Below, in pieces: positions 1 to 8,666 of a DNA stretch of 32,756 bases. Origin of the DNA: an uncultured Collinsella sp. (GTDB lineage: Bacteria > Actinomycetota > Coriobacteriia > Coriobacteriales > Coriobacteriaceae); assembly GCA_900542175.1 (NCBI GenBank), contig UQNC01000021.1, positions 1 to 32,756 of the forward strand, given 5' to 3'. Both the position numbers and the translations under genes were made by a program. The stretch's first letter is position 1, and the number at the start of each line of letters is the position of its first letter. The notes beneath the pieces were generated by a model that was given only the letters and a program-made list of their open reading frames with translations, did not search any database and was not told where the DNA came from.

Positions 1-52
1 AGCGTCCTAGTGTTCGCTTCTAATAAAGAAGGCCAAGATTCGGGACGCAGTT

Positions 53-80
53 CAAAATAGACCTGTCCCTTTTTGGTAGG
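53..80 (+). repeat. Degenerate copy of the GATAAAACCTGCC/GGCAGG palindromic repeat
   Basis: The core CAAAATAGACCTGTCCC followed by TTTTTGGTAGG matches the core of five better copies at 13675, 15891, 21570, 25133 and 28291. The left stem arm (AAACCTGCC) is missing here, so this copy cannot form the hairpin. It lies upstream of the amino-acid importer operon in the same orientation. Confidence 0.75.
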
Positions 81-123
81 TAGAATAACCTATAAGACAA
101 GTATGTTTCTGAGTTATTTCGTG

Positions 124-153
124 TTGACCCATTTGAGCGGGATGGGGTATAAC
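124..153 (+). promoter_or_regulatory. Probable sigma-70-type promoter of the amino-acid importer
   Basis: TTGACC (124-129) and TATAAC (148-153) are separated by 18 bp, about 40 bp before the ATG at 197. Upstream, AATAAC (84-89) and GTTATT (113-118) form a loose inverted repeat that could be an operator; this last point is speculative. Confidence 0.55.
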
Positions 154-196
154 TCTACTCAACCGCTAGGGATTTTATTGAGAAAGGTGTTCTACC

Positions 197-1192
197 ATGA
201 GCAAAAACCTCTCCCAGCAGGTCGTTCTCGACCGCCGCGGCTTTGTCGCCGCCACCTTCGCAACCGTTGCCGGCCTTGGTCTTGCCGGCTGCTCCGACAC
301 CAGCGCCGAGGCCGACAAGGGTTCCGCCGCCGGCTCCTCCAAGAGCTCCGAAGATACCGAGGCTTCCACCATACTCGATGCCAAGGCATTCGACAAACTC
401 GTCGACAACGGCCCCAAGGCCGATGACGACGCCATCGCCGCCAGCACCTGGGCCACGGCCGTCAAGGACGCCGGTGTCTTTAAGATCGGTGGCGTTCAGA
501 CCTCCACACTTTTCTCCCTCCTCAACGAGAAAGACGGTCAGACCCGCGGCTTCGACGCCGGTATCGCACAGCTCCTGTCCAACTACATTCTGGGCGAGAA
601 CAAGGTCGAGATCACCCAGGTAACCTCGGACACGCGTGAGTCCGTCCTGCAGAACGGCCAGGTCGACGCTGTCTTTGCCACCTACACCATCACTGACGAG
701 CGCAAGAAGCTCGTCTCCTTCGCCGGTCCCTACTACTACACCCAGCAGGCTATCCTGGTGCTCGCCGACAACGACGACATCAAGAGCGTCGACGACCTGG
801 CCGACAAGAACGTCGCCGTCCAGTCCGGCTCCAACGGCCCCGCCATCCTGGAGGAGTTCGCCCCCAAGGCCAGCCAACAGGAGTTCAAGACCGACGAGGA
901 GGCCCGCCAGGCACTTCAGCAGGGCCGCGTTGACGCCTACGTCATCGACAACAACATGCAGCAGAGCGCCCTGGTCCGCGAGCCCGGCAAGTACAAGATT
1001 GCCGGCAAGCCCTTCGGCAGCAAGGAGCCCTACGGCATCGGCCTGCCGCTCGATTCCGACGGTGTCGCCTTTGTCAACGACTTCCTTAAGAAGATCGAGG
1101 ATGACGGCACCTGGACCGAGCTGTGGCAGATCTGCATTGGCGACCGTACGGGCGACACCAATGTTCCCGAGCTGCCCGAGATCGGCGCCTAG
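197..1192 (+). CDS. Amino-acid ABC transporter substrate-binding lipoprotein
   Basis: This 331-residue protein captures an amino acid, probably glutamate or glutamine, outside the membrane and hands it to the permeases encoded next. The N-terminus has a twin-arginine pair (R13-R14 in DRRGF), a hydrophobic stretch and a lipobox LAGC with C32, so it is predicted to be exported, perhaps by Tat, and lipid-anchored. The remainder is a type-II periplasmic-binding fold of the SBP_bac_3 family (about residues 90-320), of the family's usual length. A purine-rich RBS (GAGAAAGG) precedes the ATG. The permease and ATPase genes follow on the same strand, separated from it by a hairpin that probably reduces read-through, so that binding protein is made in excess. 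Substrate identity is inferred from family and context, not from binding-site residues. Confidence 0.9.
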   Translation: MSKNLSQQVVLDRRGFVAATFATVAGLGLAGCSDTSAEADKGSAAGSSKSSEDTEASTILDAKAFDKLVDNGPKADDDAIAASTWATAVKDAGVFKIGGVQTSTLFSLLNEKDGQTRGFDAGIAQLLSNYILGENKVEITQVTSDTRESVLQNGQVDAVFATYTITDERKKLVSFAGPYYYTQQAILVLADNDDIKSVDDLADKNVAVQSGSNGPAILEEFAPKASQQEFKTDEEARQALQQGRVDAYVIDNNMQQSALVREPGKYKIAGKPFGSKEPYGIGLPLDSDGVAFVNDFLKKIEDDGTWTELWQICIGDRTGDTNVPELPEIGA

Positions 1193-1280
1193 GCAGCGAG
1201 CCTAGTAACGGCCGCTACGAAACCATACGGAAACGCACGATGTGCTTTATTGCGCTAAACTGTTTCCTCACTGAGTTGTC

Positions 1281-1306
1281 GGGGCTTCCGTACACACGGG
1301 AGCCCC
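1281..1306 (+). terminator. Hairpin between binding protein and permease genes
   Basis: GGGGCTTCCGT pairs with ACGGGAGCCCC around an ACAC loop (11 bp with one T-G wobble) and is followed by TTTCCTT. It is likely a partial terminator or mRNA-stabilising hairpin inside the importer operon, a usual arrangement after binding-protein genes. Confidence 0.65.
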
Positions 1307-1330
1307 TTTCCTTACCGGCGGGAGGTCCGC

Positions 1331-1990
1331 ATGAGTCTCTCCGAGCTCTGGTCGCTCTATGGCCAGAACTATATCGACGCGCTGCTAGCAACCTGGGGCA
1401 TGACGCTTGAGTCGTTTGCCATCGCCATGGTGCTGGCCGTCGCCGTCACCGTGATGCGCGTGTCGCCGCTCAAGCCGCTGCGCGTCTTTGGCGACCTGTA
1501 TGTCCAGGTCTTCCGTAACATCCCCGGCATCGCGCTGCTCATTATCGTCGTCTACGCGCTGCCGCCGCTCAAGGTCGTCCTGCCCTACCGCACCTGCGTC
1601 ATCGTCGCCACAGTGCTCTTGGGTTCTGCCTTTGGCTCCGAGAACTTTATGAGCGGCATCAACACCGTCGGTGTCGGCCAGGTGGAAGCCGCCCGCTCGC
1701 TGGGCATGAGCTTCAACCGCATCCTCGCCAAGATCGTGATTCCGCAGGCACTGCGCTCGAGCGTGCTGCCCATGACCAACCTCTTTATCGCCGTCATGCT
1801 CACCACCGCGCTCGGCAGTCAGGTGCCACTTAAACCGCAGGAGCTCACCGGCGTGGTGAGCTACATCAACACGCGCTCGCTCGGCGGCGTCGCCGCGTTC
1901 TTTATCTCGGCGCTCGGCTACCTGGGCACGGCCTTTGTGGTGAGCCACATTGGCAACTACATCGATAAGAAGGTGAGGATCCTCCGATGA
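1331..1990 (+). CDS. Amino-acid ABC transporter permease (GluC-like)
   Basis: A 219-residue inner-membrane permease of the His/Glu/Gln/Arg/opine family (HisM/GluC type). The first membrane helix lies near residues 18-40, followed by the conserved TFRNIPGIALLI-type segment (here VFRNIPGIALLII, about 58-70). The cytoplasmic EAA loop reads QVEAARSLGMSFNRILAKIVIPQALR (in part, near residues 117-142) and docks the ATPase. The ATG follows a good RBS, GGGAGG. The next permease starts within its stop codon (ATGA overlap), indicating translational coupling and a heterodimeric channel. Confidence 0.92.
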   Translation: MSLSELWSLYGQNYIDALLATWGMTLESFAIAMVLAVAVTVMRVSPLKPLRVFGDLYVQVFRNIPGIALLIIVVYALPPLKVVLPYRTCVIVATVLLGSAFGSENFMSGINTVGVGQVEAARSLGMSFNRILAKIVIPQALRSSVLPMTNLFIAVMLTTALGSQVPLKPQELTGVVSYINTRSLGGVAAFFISALGYLGTAFVVSHIGNYIDKKVRILR

Positions 1991-2820
1991 GCAAGCACTC
2001 CACCTCCGCGCTCACCATGCGCGATGCGCTCTACGAGGCTCCCGGCCCCAAGATGCGCGCCAAGATTCGCGTCGGCACCGCCATCTCACTTGTTGCCGTG
2101 GCCGCGCTCATCGCTCTGGTACTGCAGCGCTTTTATGTGACCGGCCAGCTTTCGGTCCATTACTGGTACTTCTTTACGCACCTCACCACCTGGAAGTTCC
2201 TGCTTGCCGGTTTTGAGGGCACGGTAAAGGTCGCGCTCACCGCCGGCGCCATCGCGCTGGTACTGGGCTTAGCCCTCATGCTCGGCCGTACCAGCGACAT
2301 CAAGCCGCTGCAGCTGGTCTGCCGCGTGCTCACCGATTTCTTCCGTGGCGTGCCGAGCCTGCTGTTCATCTACTTCTTCTTTTTGGTGCTGCCTCAGTAC
2401 AAGATTTCACTGCCGTCGTTTTGGATGCTCACGCTTCCCGTCGCGCTCGCTGCAGCCGGCGTACTTGCCGAGATCTTCCGCGCCGGCGTCAACGCCGTGC
2501 CGCGTGGTCAGGTCGAGGCAGCCCAGGCGCTCGGTCTCTCCAAGGCCAAAATCACCTTTAAAATCGTATTGCCCCAGGCGATTCGGTTTATCATTCCGTC
2601 GTTGATTTCGCAGCTCGTGGTCGTCGTCAAAGACACCACCGTCGCCTACGTGGTGAGCTACCCCGACCTCATGCAAAATGCCCGCGTGCTCATCACCAAC
2701 TACGACGCGCTCGTATCAGTCTATCTGGTGATCGCGGTCATCTACATCCTCATCAACGTCGCGATCAACAAGGCCGCTGTCTACGTTTCGCACAAGACCG
2801 GCGCGACCATCATCCGCTAA
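1987..2820 (+). CDS. Amino-acid ABC transporter permease (GluD-like)
   Basis: The second permease subunit, 277 residues. It has a longer cytoplasmic N-terminus (about 30 residues) before the first membrane helix, as in the GluD subunits of actinobacterial glutamate importers. DFFRGVPSLLFIYFFF is the conserved membrane segment, and GQVEAAQALGLSKAKITFK is the EAA coupling loop. The start overlaps the previous stop by 4 nt, so the two permeases are translated together and probably form one channel. The ATPase gene follows after a 36-nt gap. Confidence 0.92.
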   Translation: MSKHSTSALTMRDALYEAPGPKMRAKIRVGTAISLVAVAALIALVLQRFYVTGQLSVHYWYFFTHLTTWKFLLAGFEGTVKVALTAGAIALVLGLALMLGRTSDIKPLQLVCRVLTDFFRGVPSLLFIYFFFLVLPQYKISLPSFWMLTLPVALAAAGVLAEIFRAGVNAVPRGQVEAAQALGLSKAKITFKIVLPQAIRFIIPSLISQLVVVVKDTTVAYVVSYPDLMQNARVLITNYDALVSVYLVIAVIYILINVAINKAAVYVSHKTGATIIR

Positions 2821-2856
2821 CGCTTTACCATTTCGAGTCATAAGGAGCCGAGCACC

Positions 2857-3621
<765 letters not shown>

Positions 3622-3632
3622 CCAGCCACCCC

Positions 3633-3664
3633 GTGGGACAAATCCATTGAAAGTGTTGTCCTAC
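3633..3664. repeat. Short inverted repeat between importer and hydrolase genes
   Basis: GTGGGACAA (3633-3641) and TTGTCCTAC (3656-3664) are inverted arms matching at 8 of 9 positions with a 14-nt spacer. It lies 12 nt after the ATPase stop, so it could be a weak terminator or an operator for the next gene; there is no U-run. Confidence 0.4.
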
Positions 3665-3708
3665 GTCTCTCATGCGCCCTGTCACCTTTAGATTCGAAAG
3701 CAACACCT

Positions 3709-4518
3709 ATGATCGGAACTCGCACTTCATCGTCATACACCCCGCACGTCGACGTCGATCCCGCCGACCGCCCGCTCATCCTCGTCGCGCCGCGTTGGGA
3801 AGAGGCAAAGCCGTTTTTAAGCGAGACGCTCTCCCCCAACGAGGAAATCGCAAGTGTCTTTGTCGATGCCATCCTTGCCGCCGGCGGCCTGCCGCTGCAG
3901 ATGTCCATCACCGAGGACATTGAGGTCATCCGTCATTACGTCGATATCGCCGACGGCATCGCCATTCCCGGCGGCCCCGATGTCAATCCCAAACGTTGGG
4001 GCGATGATCGACCCTACGACCCCACCCTCTGCTGTGAGATCCGCGATAGCTTTGAGTTTAAGCTGGTCGGCGAGGTGCTCCGCGCCAAAAAGCCGCTCTT
4101 TACCACCTGCCGCGGCACGCAGTTGCTCAATGTCGCCACTGGCGGCACTCTGTGCATGGACGTGCCGAGCCTGGGCGCTCGCGAGGGCCGCACACAGTGG
4201 CGCCATACCCACGTGCTCAACGATCCCGTGCACCCTGTCGAGGTCATGCCGGGCTCGCTGCTGGAGCGCGCGCTTGGCGGACACAGGCTGATCCAGACCA
4301 ACTCGGCACATCACTGCTGCGTCGATCGTCTGGGTAAAAGCACGCGCTTGGTCGCCAAGGCAACCGACGGTATTCCCGAGTGCATCGAGGTCGAAGGCCA
4401 ACCATTCTGTCTAGGCGTGCAATGGCATCCCGAGTACACGTGGAAGACGCTCGAAACCGACTTTAACCTGTGGAAGTCGTTTGTCGAGGCGGCGGCAAAG
4501 GTAAAGCAGGCCCGCTAG
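3709..4518 (+). CDS. Gamma-glutamyl-gamma-aminobutyrate hydrolase-like peptidase C26
   Basis: A 269-residue class-I glutamine-amidotransferase-like hydrolase of the PuuD/peptidase C26 family, which splits gamma-glutamyl amide bonds. The nucleophile elbow is TTCRGTQLLN with C134, and the dyad is completed by H240 and E242 in QWHPEY. IPGGPDVNP (about residues 86-94) is the usual oxyanion-side motif of the family. It sits right after a glutamate/glutamine-type importer, so it may release glutamate or glutamine from imported or intracellular gamma-glutamyl compounds; that link is inferred. The RBS before the ATG is weak (GAAAG), and an alternative start inside the first 20 residues cannot be excluded. 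Confidence 0.85.
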   Translation: MIGTRTSSSYTPHVDVDPADRPLILVAPRWEEAKPFLSETLSPNEEIASVFVDAILAAGGLPLQMSITEDIEVIRHYVDIADGIAIPGGPDVNPKRWGDDRPYDPTLCCEIRDSFEFKLVGEVLRAKKPLFTTCRGTQLLNVATGGTLCMDVPSLGAREGRTQWRHTHVLNDPVHPVEVMPGSLLERALGGHRLIQTNSAHHCCVDRLGKSTRLVAKATDGIPECIEVEGQPFCLGVQWHPEYTWKTLETDFNLWKSFVEAAAKVKQAR

Positions 4519-4552
4519 CTCGCGAACCACTCAGGTTAAAGCCTCCTAAGCC

Positions 4553-4586
4553 GGGGGGCGGACACCAGCTACGGTGCCCGCCCCCC
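4553..4586 (+). terminator. GC-rich hairpin after the hydrolase gene
   Basis: GGGGGGCGG and CCGCCCCCC pair, continued inward by CACC/GGTG. It lies between convergent genes and can stop transcription arriving from either side, although the following U-tract is poor. Confidence 0.7.
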
Positions 4587-4627
4587 CTGTATTTGATATG
4601 CTCGGTATGATTATCCCTCACAAACAA

Positions 4628-5446
4628 TCAGAGAAATCTCGACCGCAATCGGTCGACAGTAAAGCAAATGATAAAAACGCTTGCTACGTTTATGAGGCAG
4701 TCAATTAAAATCGAGATGCATTGACCATTCCCCAACGGGGTCACGCCGCAAATCCACATGAGCATCGAGGCTGGAAGCGGAAGCATGGAATTGGCCCCGA
4801 TCTGTATGTAGATCGCTACGACGTTGACAAGCAACAGCATGCCAATCGGACCGAAGCCGGACCCAAAATAGGAAACAACGATTACGCAAGAAACCACGTA
4901 TGCAAGGCAGGCAGCGGCAGCAAGAACAAGTCGATAGCAAAATACATGCAGGTTGAAATACTGCTGAGCATCCGAAACGATTGCGCAGTTAAGACAGTAC
5001 AAAACGACACTCGACAGGACAAACGCGCCCAAAAGGGCAAAAGAAGATAGCACCACTCGCGCAACGATAGCACACACACGCTTCCCTCCCCGAGCCTCCG
5101 ACAACCCCCACGGTTCCTCGACAAAGCCCGAACTGACAAAGCGCGGCACAATGCAAGCCGCGATGAACGGAAAGAACAATGCATGGGCCAACGGGGCTAC
5201 GTTGAACAGCAGACCGCGAAAAACCTCTGCATTGCCAAATAGAAGGACATCCTCCGCCGATAGCCGAAGCGTCGGGTCTGGGAAAAAACCCAAGAAACTG
5301 TTCTCACGGAGGCTACAGAACCACATCGGGAAAGAATTAAGCTGCAATATCACCATGTACGCATAAATTACCAGGATTAAGGCGTACGCCCATTTGCTCA
5401 CATGCTTCAATTCTGACTGGAGAAGTCTTTTAATCTGACGAGCCAT
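4628..5446 (-). CDS. ABC-2-type membrane permease, LanG/LanE-like
   Basis: An integral membrane protein of about 272 residues. A short charged N-terminus (MARQIKRLLQSELK) is followed by about six hydrophobic segments, as in the permeases of the bacitracin/lantibiotic-immunity ABC-2 class. No specific substrate residues can be read. The ATG at 5446 has a GGGGGTG ribosome site 8 nt away and is preferred; an in-frame GTG exists at 5455. It overlaps the end of the upstream permease gene by 17 nt, so it is the last gene of a translationally coupled ATPase-permease-permease operon. The island is AT-richer than its neighbours, suggesting acquisition by transfer. Confidence 0.72.
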   Translation of the reverse strand: MARQIKRLLQSELKHVSKWAYALILVIYAYMVILQLNSFPMWFCSLRENSFLGFFPDPTLRLSAEDVLLFGNAEVFRGLLFNVAPLAHALFFPFIAACIVPRFVSSGFVEEPWGLSEARGGKRVCAIVARVVLSSFALLGAFVLSSVVLYCLNCAIVSDAQQYFNLHVFCYRLVLAAAACLAYVVSCVIVVSYFGSGFGPIGMLLLVNVVAIYIQIGANSMLPLPASMLMWICGVTPLGNGQCISILIDCLINVASVFIICFTVDRLRSRFL

Positions 5447-6254
5447 TGAGCACACCCCCAGCGCGAAAGCTCAAGAGAGCGTAAATCAATACCGATAGAC
5501 AGCTGGCTGCCACGCCATATCCCAGAAGCGTCAGCTGCCCCATATCGCTATACCCAAGGGCACATCCGACTCCAAGGTACGGCCCCGGAAGAAAGAAAAT
5601 CCATCGCAAGGACGGTATGGGCGTCTGAAGGTAAGTTCCGTAGAGCGTCAAGCTCATGACAAATCCGATTATTACCACAGCCCCGCTCAATACAGCGCTG
5701 CCCGTTATCCGATAGATGGTCACCGTCTCCAGCGCAACCGATATCACCAATACGGCGTTGACTATCATTGCAGGCAAAAATACAGTTAGTATGTTGTGCG
5801 AGTAGTTATGCCCTCCACGTATTATGGCTATTGCAAAAAGAAGAAGGCAAAGCGCGCTATACGCTGCGCCAATTATTAAAGCAGACGAAAATGCATGGGC
5901 TAGAGCCCCATAAAAGCGGTTGAGACCTCTTGCCGAAGAAATTCGGTGCCCCTCTTTATAGCCATGCTCCTGTAAAAGCACCAAACAAACGATGAGTGGA
6001 ACGAACAGGGATGTACCGGCAAAAGCGCTGCGCGCAAGGGACTCATCAGGCGCAGAAGGATCGATTGCATTCCAGAGGAAACCAATATCCTCCCCACAAA
6101 CGCCATAGCCAAAGGTGAGCAACGTTGTTCCGTTTTTTAGAAAGATGCCGAAGAGAAGGCCGAACGCCAGCATAAGCGCAAGACCAAACTTCGCCGGAAA
6201 TATCCTGTGCAAACGCATCATATCTGCCTTTATGGGATGGATCGCCCGCTTCAT
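5430..6254 (-). CDS. ABC-2-type membrane permease, LanE-like
   Basis: A 274-residue membrane protein with the same plan as the following gene: a basic N-terminus (MKRAIHPIKADMMRLHRIF), a membrane segment near residues 22-40, an extracytoplasmic stretch, and several further helices. The permease pair plus a 250-residue ATPase is the layout of LanFEG peptide-immunity and related exporters. Its start overlaps the ATPase stop by 4 nt (ATGA). The family assignment comes from size, topology and partners rather than a diagnostic motif. Confidence 0.72.
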   Translation of the reverse strand: MKRAIHPIKADMMRLHRIFPAKFGLALMLAFGLLFGIFLKNGTTLLTFGYGVCGEDIGFLWNAIDPSAPDESLARSAFAGTSLFVPLIVCLVLLQEHGYKEGHRISSARGLNRFYGALAHAFSSALIIGAAYSALCLLLFAIAIIRGGHNYSHNILTVFLPAMIVNAVLVISVALETVTIYRITGSAVLSGAVVIIGFVMSLTLYGTYLQTPIPSLRWIFFLPGPYLGVGCALGYSDMGQLTLLGYGVAASCLSVLIYALLSFRAGGVLNGSSD

Positions 6255-7012
6255 AGCGAGACCGCCTTCATCAAGCGCCTGTAATACTCTTTTAGGGACG
6301 ACGCCTCATCCCTTATGACATCCATCGATTCCTTTTTTAGCAGTTCACCGTCATGAAGAAACAGGCAGCTTGTTGCAACCGATGCCAGCTCATCCAAGTC
6401 GTGGCTAGAGATAAGCATGGTTTTGCCCTGCTCCCGATTCAATCGGCCGATAAGGGTCCATATGCTCTCAATGCCCAGCGGGTCCAACCCGTTTGCTGGC
6501 TCATCAAAAATAAGCAGATCAGTGTCACCCAACAAAGCTGTAGCTATATCCAGCCGCCGTTTCATTCCCAGAGAAAAACTGCCTACGCTCTTTTTCTCAT
6601 CGATGTCCAGCCCGACTAGGCCCAAGACGCGAGGAACCTCACGTTTCTCATCGAGCCCCCATTCCGCACATCGGATCCGAAGATTCTCAGCCGCACTGAG
6701 AGATTGGTATGCTCCGCAGGAATCTGGCACATAGCCGACACGCGTCCGCATCAAGCTCAGCTCTTTTTTCGACTTGCCTCCAAAGAGCTCCACGCTCCCC
6801 GACGATGGCTCACAGAGGCCCAGCACTTTTTTAATAAGCGTGCTTTTGCCCGCCCCGTTTGCACCAACAAGGGCGCAAAGCTCAGACTGATCCACCTCGA
6901 AGGAAACGTCATGCAAAACGCGCCGTTTCCCGTAGCGCTTTGACACCCTTGATAGCCTTATCGTCGATGCGTTCATTGGCCTCCCGTTCCGCTTGATAGC
7001 AAAACCGCTCAT
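6251..7012 (-). CDS. ABC transporter ATP-binding protein, LanF/BcrA-like
   Basis: A 253-residue ATPase for the two downstream permeases. Walker A is GANGAGKST, the signature is FSLGMKRRLDIA (a variant of LSxGxxxR common in drug and bacteriocin exporters), Walker B is LLIFDEPANGLDPLG and the switch is SSHDLDEL. The most upstream start is 7012; MNASTIRLSRV at 6976 is an alternative start closer to the domain edge. A TTGACA-containing promoter lies directly upstream. It probably extrudes a peptide or lipid-targeting antibiotic; the substrate is unknown. Confidence 0.88.
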   Translation of the reverse strand: MSGFAIKRNGRPMNASTIRLSRVSKRYGKRRVLHDVSFEVDQSELCALVGANGAGKSTLIKKVLGLCEPSSGSVELFGGKSKKELSLMRTRVGYVPDSCGAYQSLSAAENLRIRCAEWGLDEKREVPRVLGLVGLDIDEKKSVGSFSLGMKRRLDIATALLGDTDLLIFDEPANGLDPLGIESIWTLIGRLNREQGKTMLISSHDLDELASVATSCLFLHDGELLKKESMDVIRDEASSLKEYYRRLMKAVSL

Positions 7013-7029
7013 ATCGTTCCTTCTTTACT

Positions 7030-7079
7030 TTATCGTTTTCCATAGTTGTTATTGTTTTTCGATAACTCATATTTGTCAA
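7030..7079 (-). promoter_or_regulatory. Promoter and possible operator of the ABC-2 exporter operon
   Basis: On the minus strand a perfect TTGACA (7074-7079) is followed after 17 bp by AACAAT (7051-7056). The inverted half-sites TTATCG and CGATAA (7030-7035 and 7060-7065) bracket the -10 region. The TATCG core resembles the arms of the palindrome upstream of the DUF2975/XRE operon at 8076-8109, so the neighbouring XRE protein may act here; this is inferred. Confidence 0.5.
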
Positions 7080-7097
7080 GATAATCTAAAAGAAAGA

Positions 7098-7116
7098 ACC
7101 CGTGTTAGACACGGGT
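7098..7116 (-). terminator. Rho-independent terminator of the DUF2975/XRE operon
   Basis: ACCCGTGT pairs with ACACGGGT around a 3-nt loop. Read on the minus strand it is followed by TTCTTTCTTTT. It separates the regulator operon from the exporter operon. Confidence 0.85.
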
Positions 7117-7156
7117 CCCTTCACGCTGATATTTCGTTTTAGTTGTTCGCCTTAAG

Positions 7157-7486
7157 CTACTCGTCGCTCAAATCGACAGCAAAGACTGATGTCGGAAGCG
7201 ACGCCTCATTGCCTCCGCCGTCCCGCATCTGCCTCACAACGTTTTTTGCACGCTCAACAATAAGCTCCTCAAGCTCTTTCTCACTCACGCGCTGAATAAT
7301 ATCTCCCGGTTGACAATCAAGCTCATCACAGATATCGAGGAGCGTCTTTAGGCGAATAGCTTTTATCTTTCCGTTTCTAAGCTTTGAAATATTAGCCGGA
7401 GTATGCCCCGTCGCCCGAATCAGATCAGCACTGGTCTTTCCGGTCTTAAGCAGCTGCGTCTCAAGCTCGATGATGAGATAGCTCAT
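7157..7486 (-). CDS. Small XRE-family transcriptional regulator
   Basis: A 109-residue DNA-binding protein. A Cro/CI-type helix-turn-helix occupies about residues 10-65, with SADLIRATGHTPANISKLRNG as turn and recognition helix (given in part). The acidic and basic C-terminal tail probably dimerises. An excellent RBS, GGAGGAAAC, lies before the ATG, and only 8 nt separate it from the DUF2975 gene stop. DUF2975 membrane proteins are commonly paired with just such an XRE regulator. It probably controls its own operon and perhaps the exporter. Confidence 0.87.
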   Translation of the reverse strand: MSYLIIELETQLLKTGKTSADLIRATGHTPANISKLRNGKIKAIRLKTLLDICDELDCQPGDIIQRVSEKELEELIVERAKNVVRQMRDGGGNEASLPTSVFAVDLSDE

Positions 7487-7494
7487 GTTTCCTC

Positions 7495-8055
7495 CTACAC
7501 AAGCTCGTCAGACTGCTCTTGGAGCAGCGAGGCATAACTCCAGATCGCCGAGATAAATAAACAGACAACTGCGCCGATAAACGACCCCGCATCAAAGGTA
7601 GCGCCTTGGCAAATCTCAATAACGAAGGAATGAGGCACGATGTAAAGCTCCAGTCCGCCAATGGTGAGATTGACCGATCCATAGGCACCAACAAGCGAAA
7701 CCGCGGCGTTAACAGCAAAGGCAAGCGCGAGAACACGGATAAGCCGCACATGCGTCTTGGTAAAGGGCGAGACGCCTCGCGAGATGTTACGGCTGATCCC
7801 GCACAGAACGACAAGCGAAATACCCATAACAAGCGCCATGCACAGTCCGCTTGGGATAACGATGCACCCGCCATCGAGAAGCGTCACGACACCGAAAGAA
7901 TCGACAGAAGCAACGTTTGTAACCGCATACCAGATCACGTAAACAACCAACGCGGCAAAAGCGACGAGCATCCCTGCAAAAACGGCTGCCATGCAAAAAC
8001 CGAGCTTCCTGATATTTTCGCCCGCCTTGGCCATACGCTGAACGCTGTTGGACAT
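7495..8055 (-). CDS. DUF2975 family membrane protein
   Basis: About 186 residues from the ATG at 8055, which has the strong ribosome site GAGGGTGAG; the longer reading frame upstream has no RBS. Four hydrophobic segments are visible: one near residues 20-45, one over a GGCIVIPSGLCMALVMGI-type stretch, one over VRLIRVLALAFAVNAAV, and one close to the C-terminus. Its role is unknown; the family is a membrane partner of XRE regulators and may sense envelope conditions. It is first in the operon with the XRE gene. Confidence 0.8.
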   Translation of the reverse strand: MSNSVQRMAKAGENIRKLGFCMAAVFAGMLVAFAALVVYVIWYAVTNVASVDSFGVVTLLDGGCIVIPSGLCMALVMGISLVVLCGISRNISRGVSPFTKTHVRLIRVLALAFAVNAAVSLVGAYGSVNLTIGGLELYIVPHSFVIEICQGATFDAGSFIGAVVCLFISAIWSYASLLQEQSDELV

Positions 8056-8075
8056 ACACTCACCCTCATCGACTC

Positions 8076-8109
8076 TATCGTTATTCGAACAGTTTATCGA
8101 ACAACGATA
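8076..8109 (-). promoter_or_regulatory. 34-bp palindromic operator upstream of DUF2975/XRE operon
   Basis: The arms TATCGTTATTCGA (8076-8088) and TCGAACAACGATA (8097-8109) are inverted 13-mers with a single mismatch around an 8-bp spacer. The centre-to-start distance is about 40 bp, so a bound protein would block the promoter. The encoded XRE protein is the natural candidate. Confidence 0.65.
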
Positions 8110-8202
8110 TGGATTGCATGCGGAAAGCCCCGCCAGTGCGCATAGGCCATTCACTAATCAGAAGAGGTGAGCGTGGATTTTTGGACACGTATCGAACGAG
8201 CG

Positions 8203-8257
8203 TGGATAATCTCCCACTTTGAGGCCGCCACCGGGCCTAAAACGGGAGATTATCCAC
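8203..8257. repeat. Long intergenic hairpin GTGGATAATCTCCC
   Basis: GTGGATAATCTCCC (8203-8216) and GGGAGATTATCCAC (8244-8257) are perfect 14-bp arms. AGGCC/GGCCT pair inside. It lies after the HPt gene and before the divergent 5' end of the DUF2975 operon and may serve as terminator; it could equally be a dispersed palindromic element. A second GAGCGTGGAT occurs 30 bp upstream (8170). Confidence 0.7.
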
Positions 8258-8285
8258 TCTCATAGTCATCAAGGCTCACAGCCTC

Positions 8286-8642
8286 TTACTCGGCCGCCTC
8301 GCGCAGAGCCGACATCGTTGCCGCATATTGCTGCTGCAGCGCATGCATTCCCTCGCGAGCGCCGTCAACGGCATCGGCGCCGCGCAGCGCTTCGGTCACC
8401 ACGACCGCCGGCTCGTACAGATTATCGAATCCCAAGTTCTGGCTCACGCCCTTGAGCGTGTGCGCTGCCATAAACGCACTCTCGGCGTCTCCTGCCGCCA
8501 TGGCAGCCTCCAGTTTGTCCATGCTCTCGTCATCCAAAAACTTGAGGGCAAAGCGGGCAAGCATTTCCTCATCCATCAGCCGAGCGCACGCGTCATCATA
8601 ATTAGCGCCGATCTTCTCATACGCCTCACGCATGGAAATCAT
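8286..8642 (-). CDS. HPt domain phosphotransfer protein
   Basis: A 118-residue stand-alone histidine phosphotransfer protein. AAHTLKGVSQNLGF carries the phospho-accepting H61 in the standard HTLKG context, and helices flank it over the full length. The ATG at 8642 is 10 nt after AAGGAG. It is the second gene after the receiver/HD-GYP protein (24-nt gap), so it most likely shuttles phosphoryl groups to or from that receiver (D323). No histidine kinase is encoded nearby, so the donor kinase must be elsewhere. Confidence 0.88.
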   Translation of the reverse strand: MISMREAYEKIGANYDDACARLMDEEMLARFALKFLDDESMDKLEAAMAAGDAESAFMAAHTLKGVSQNLGFDNLYEPAVVVTEALRGADAVDGAREGMHALQQQYAATMSALREAAE

Positions 8643-8666
8643 GAATCAAAAACTCCTTTGTTCAAA

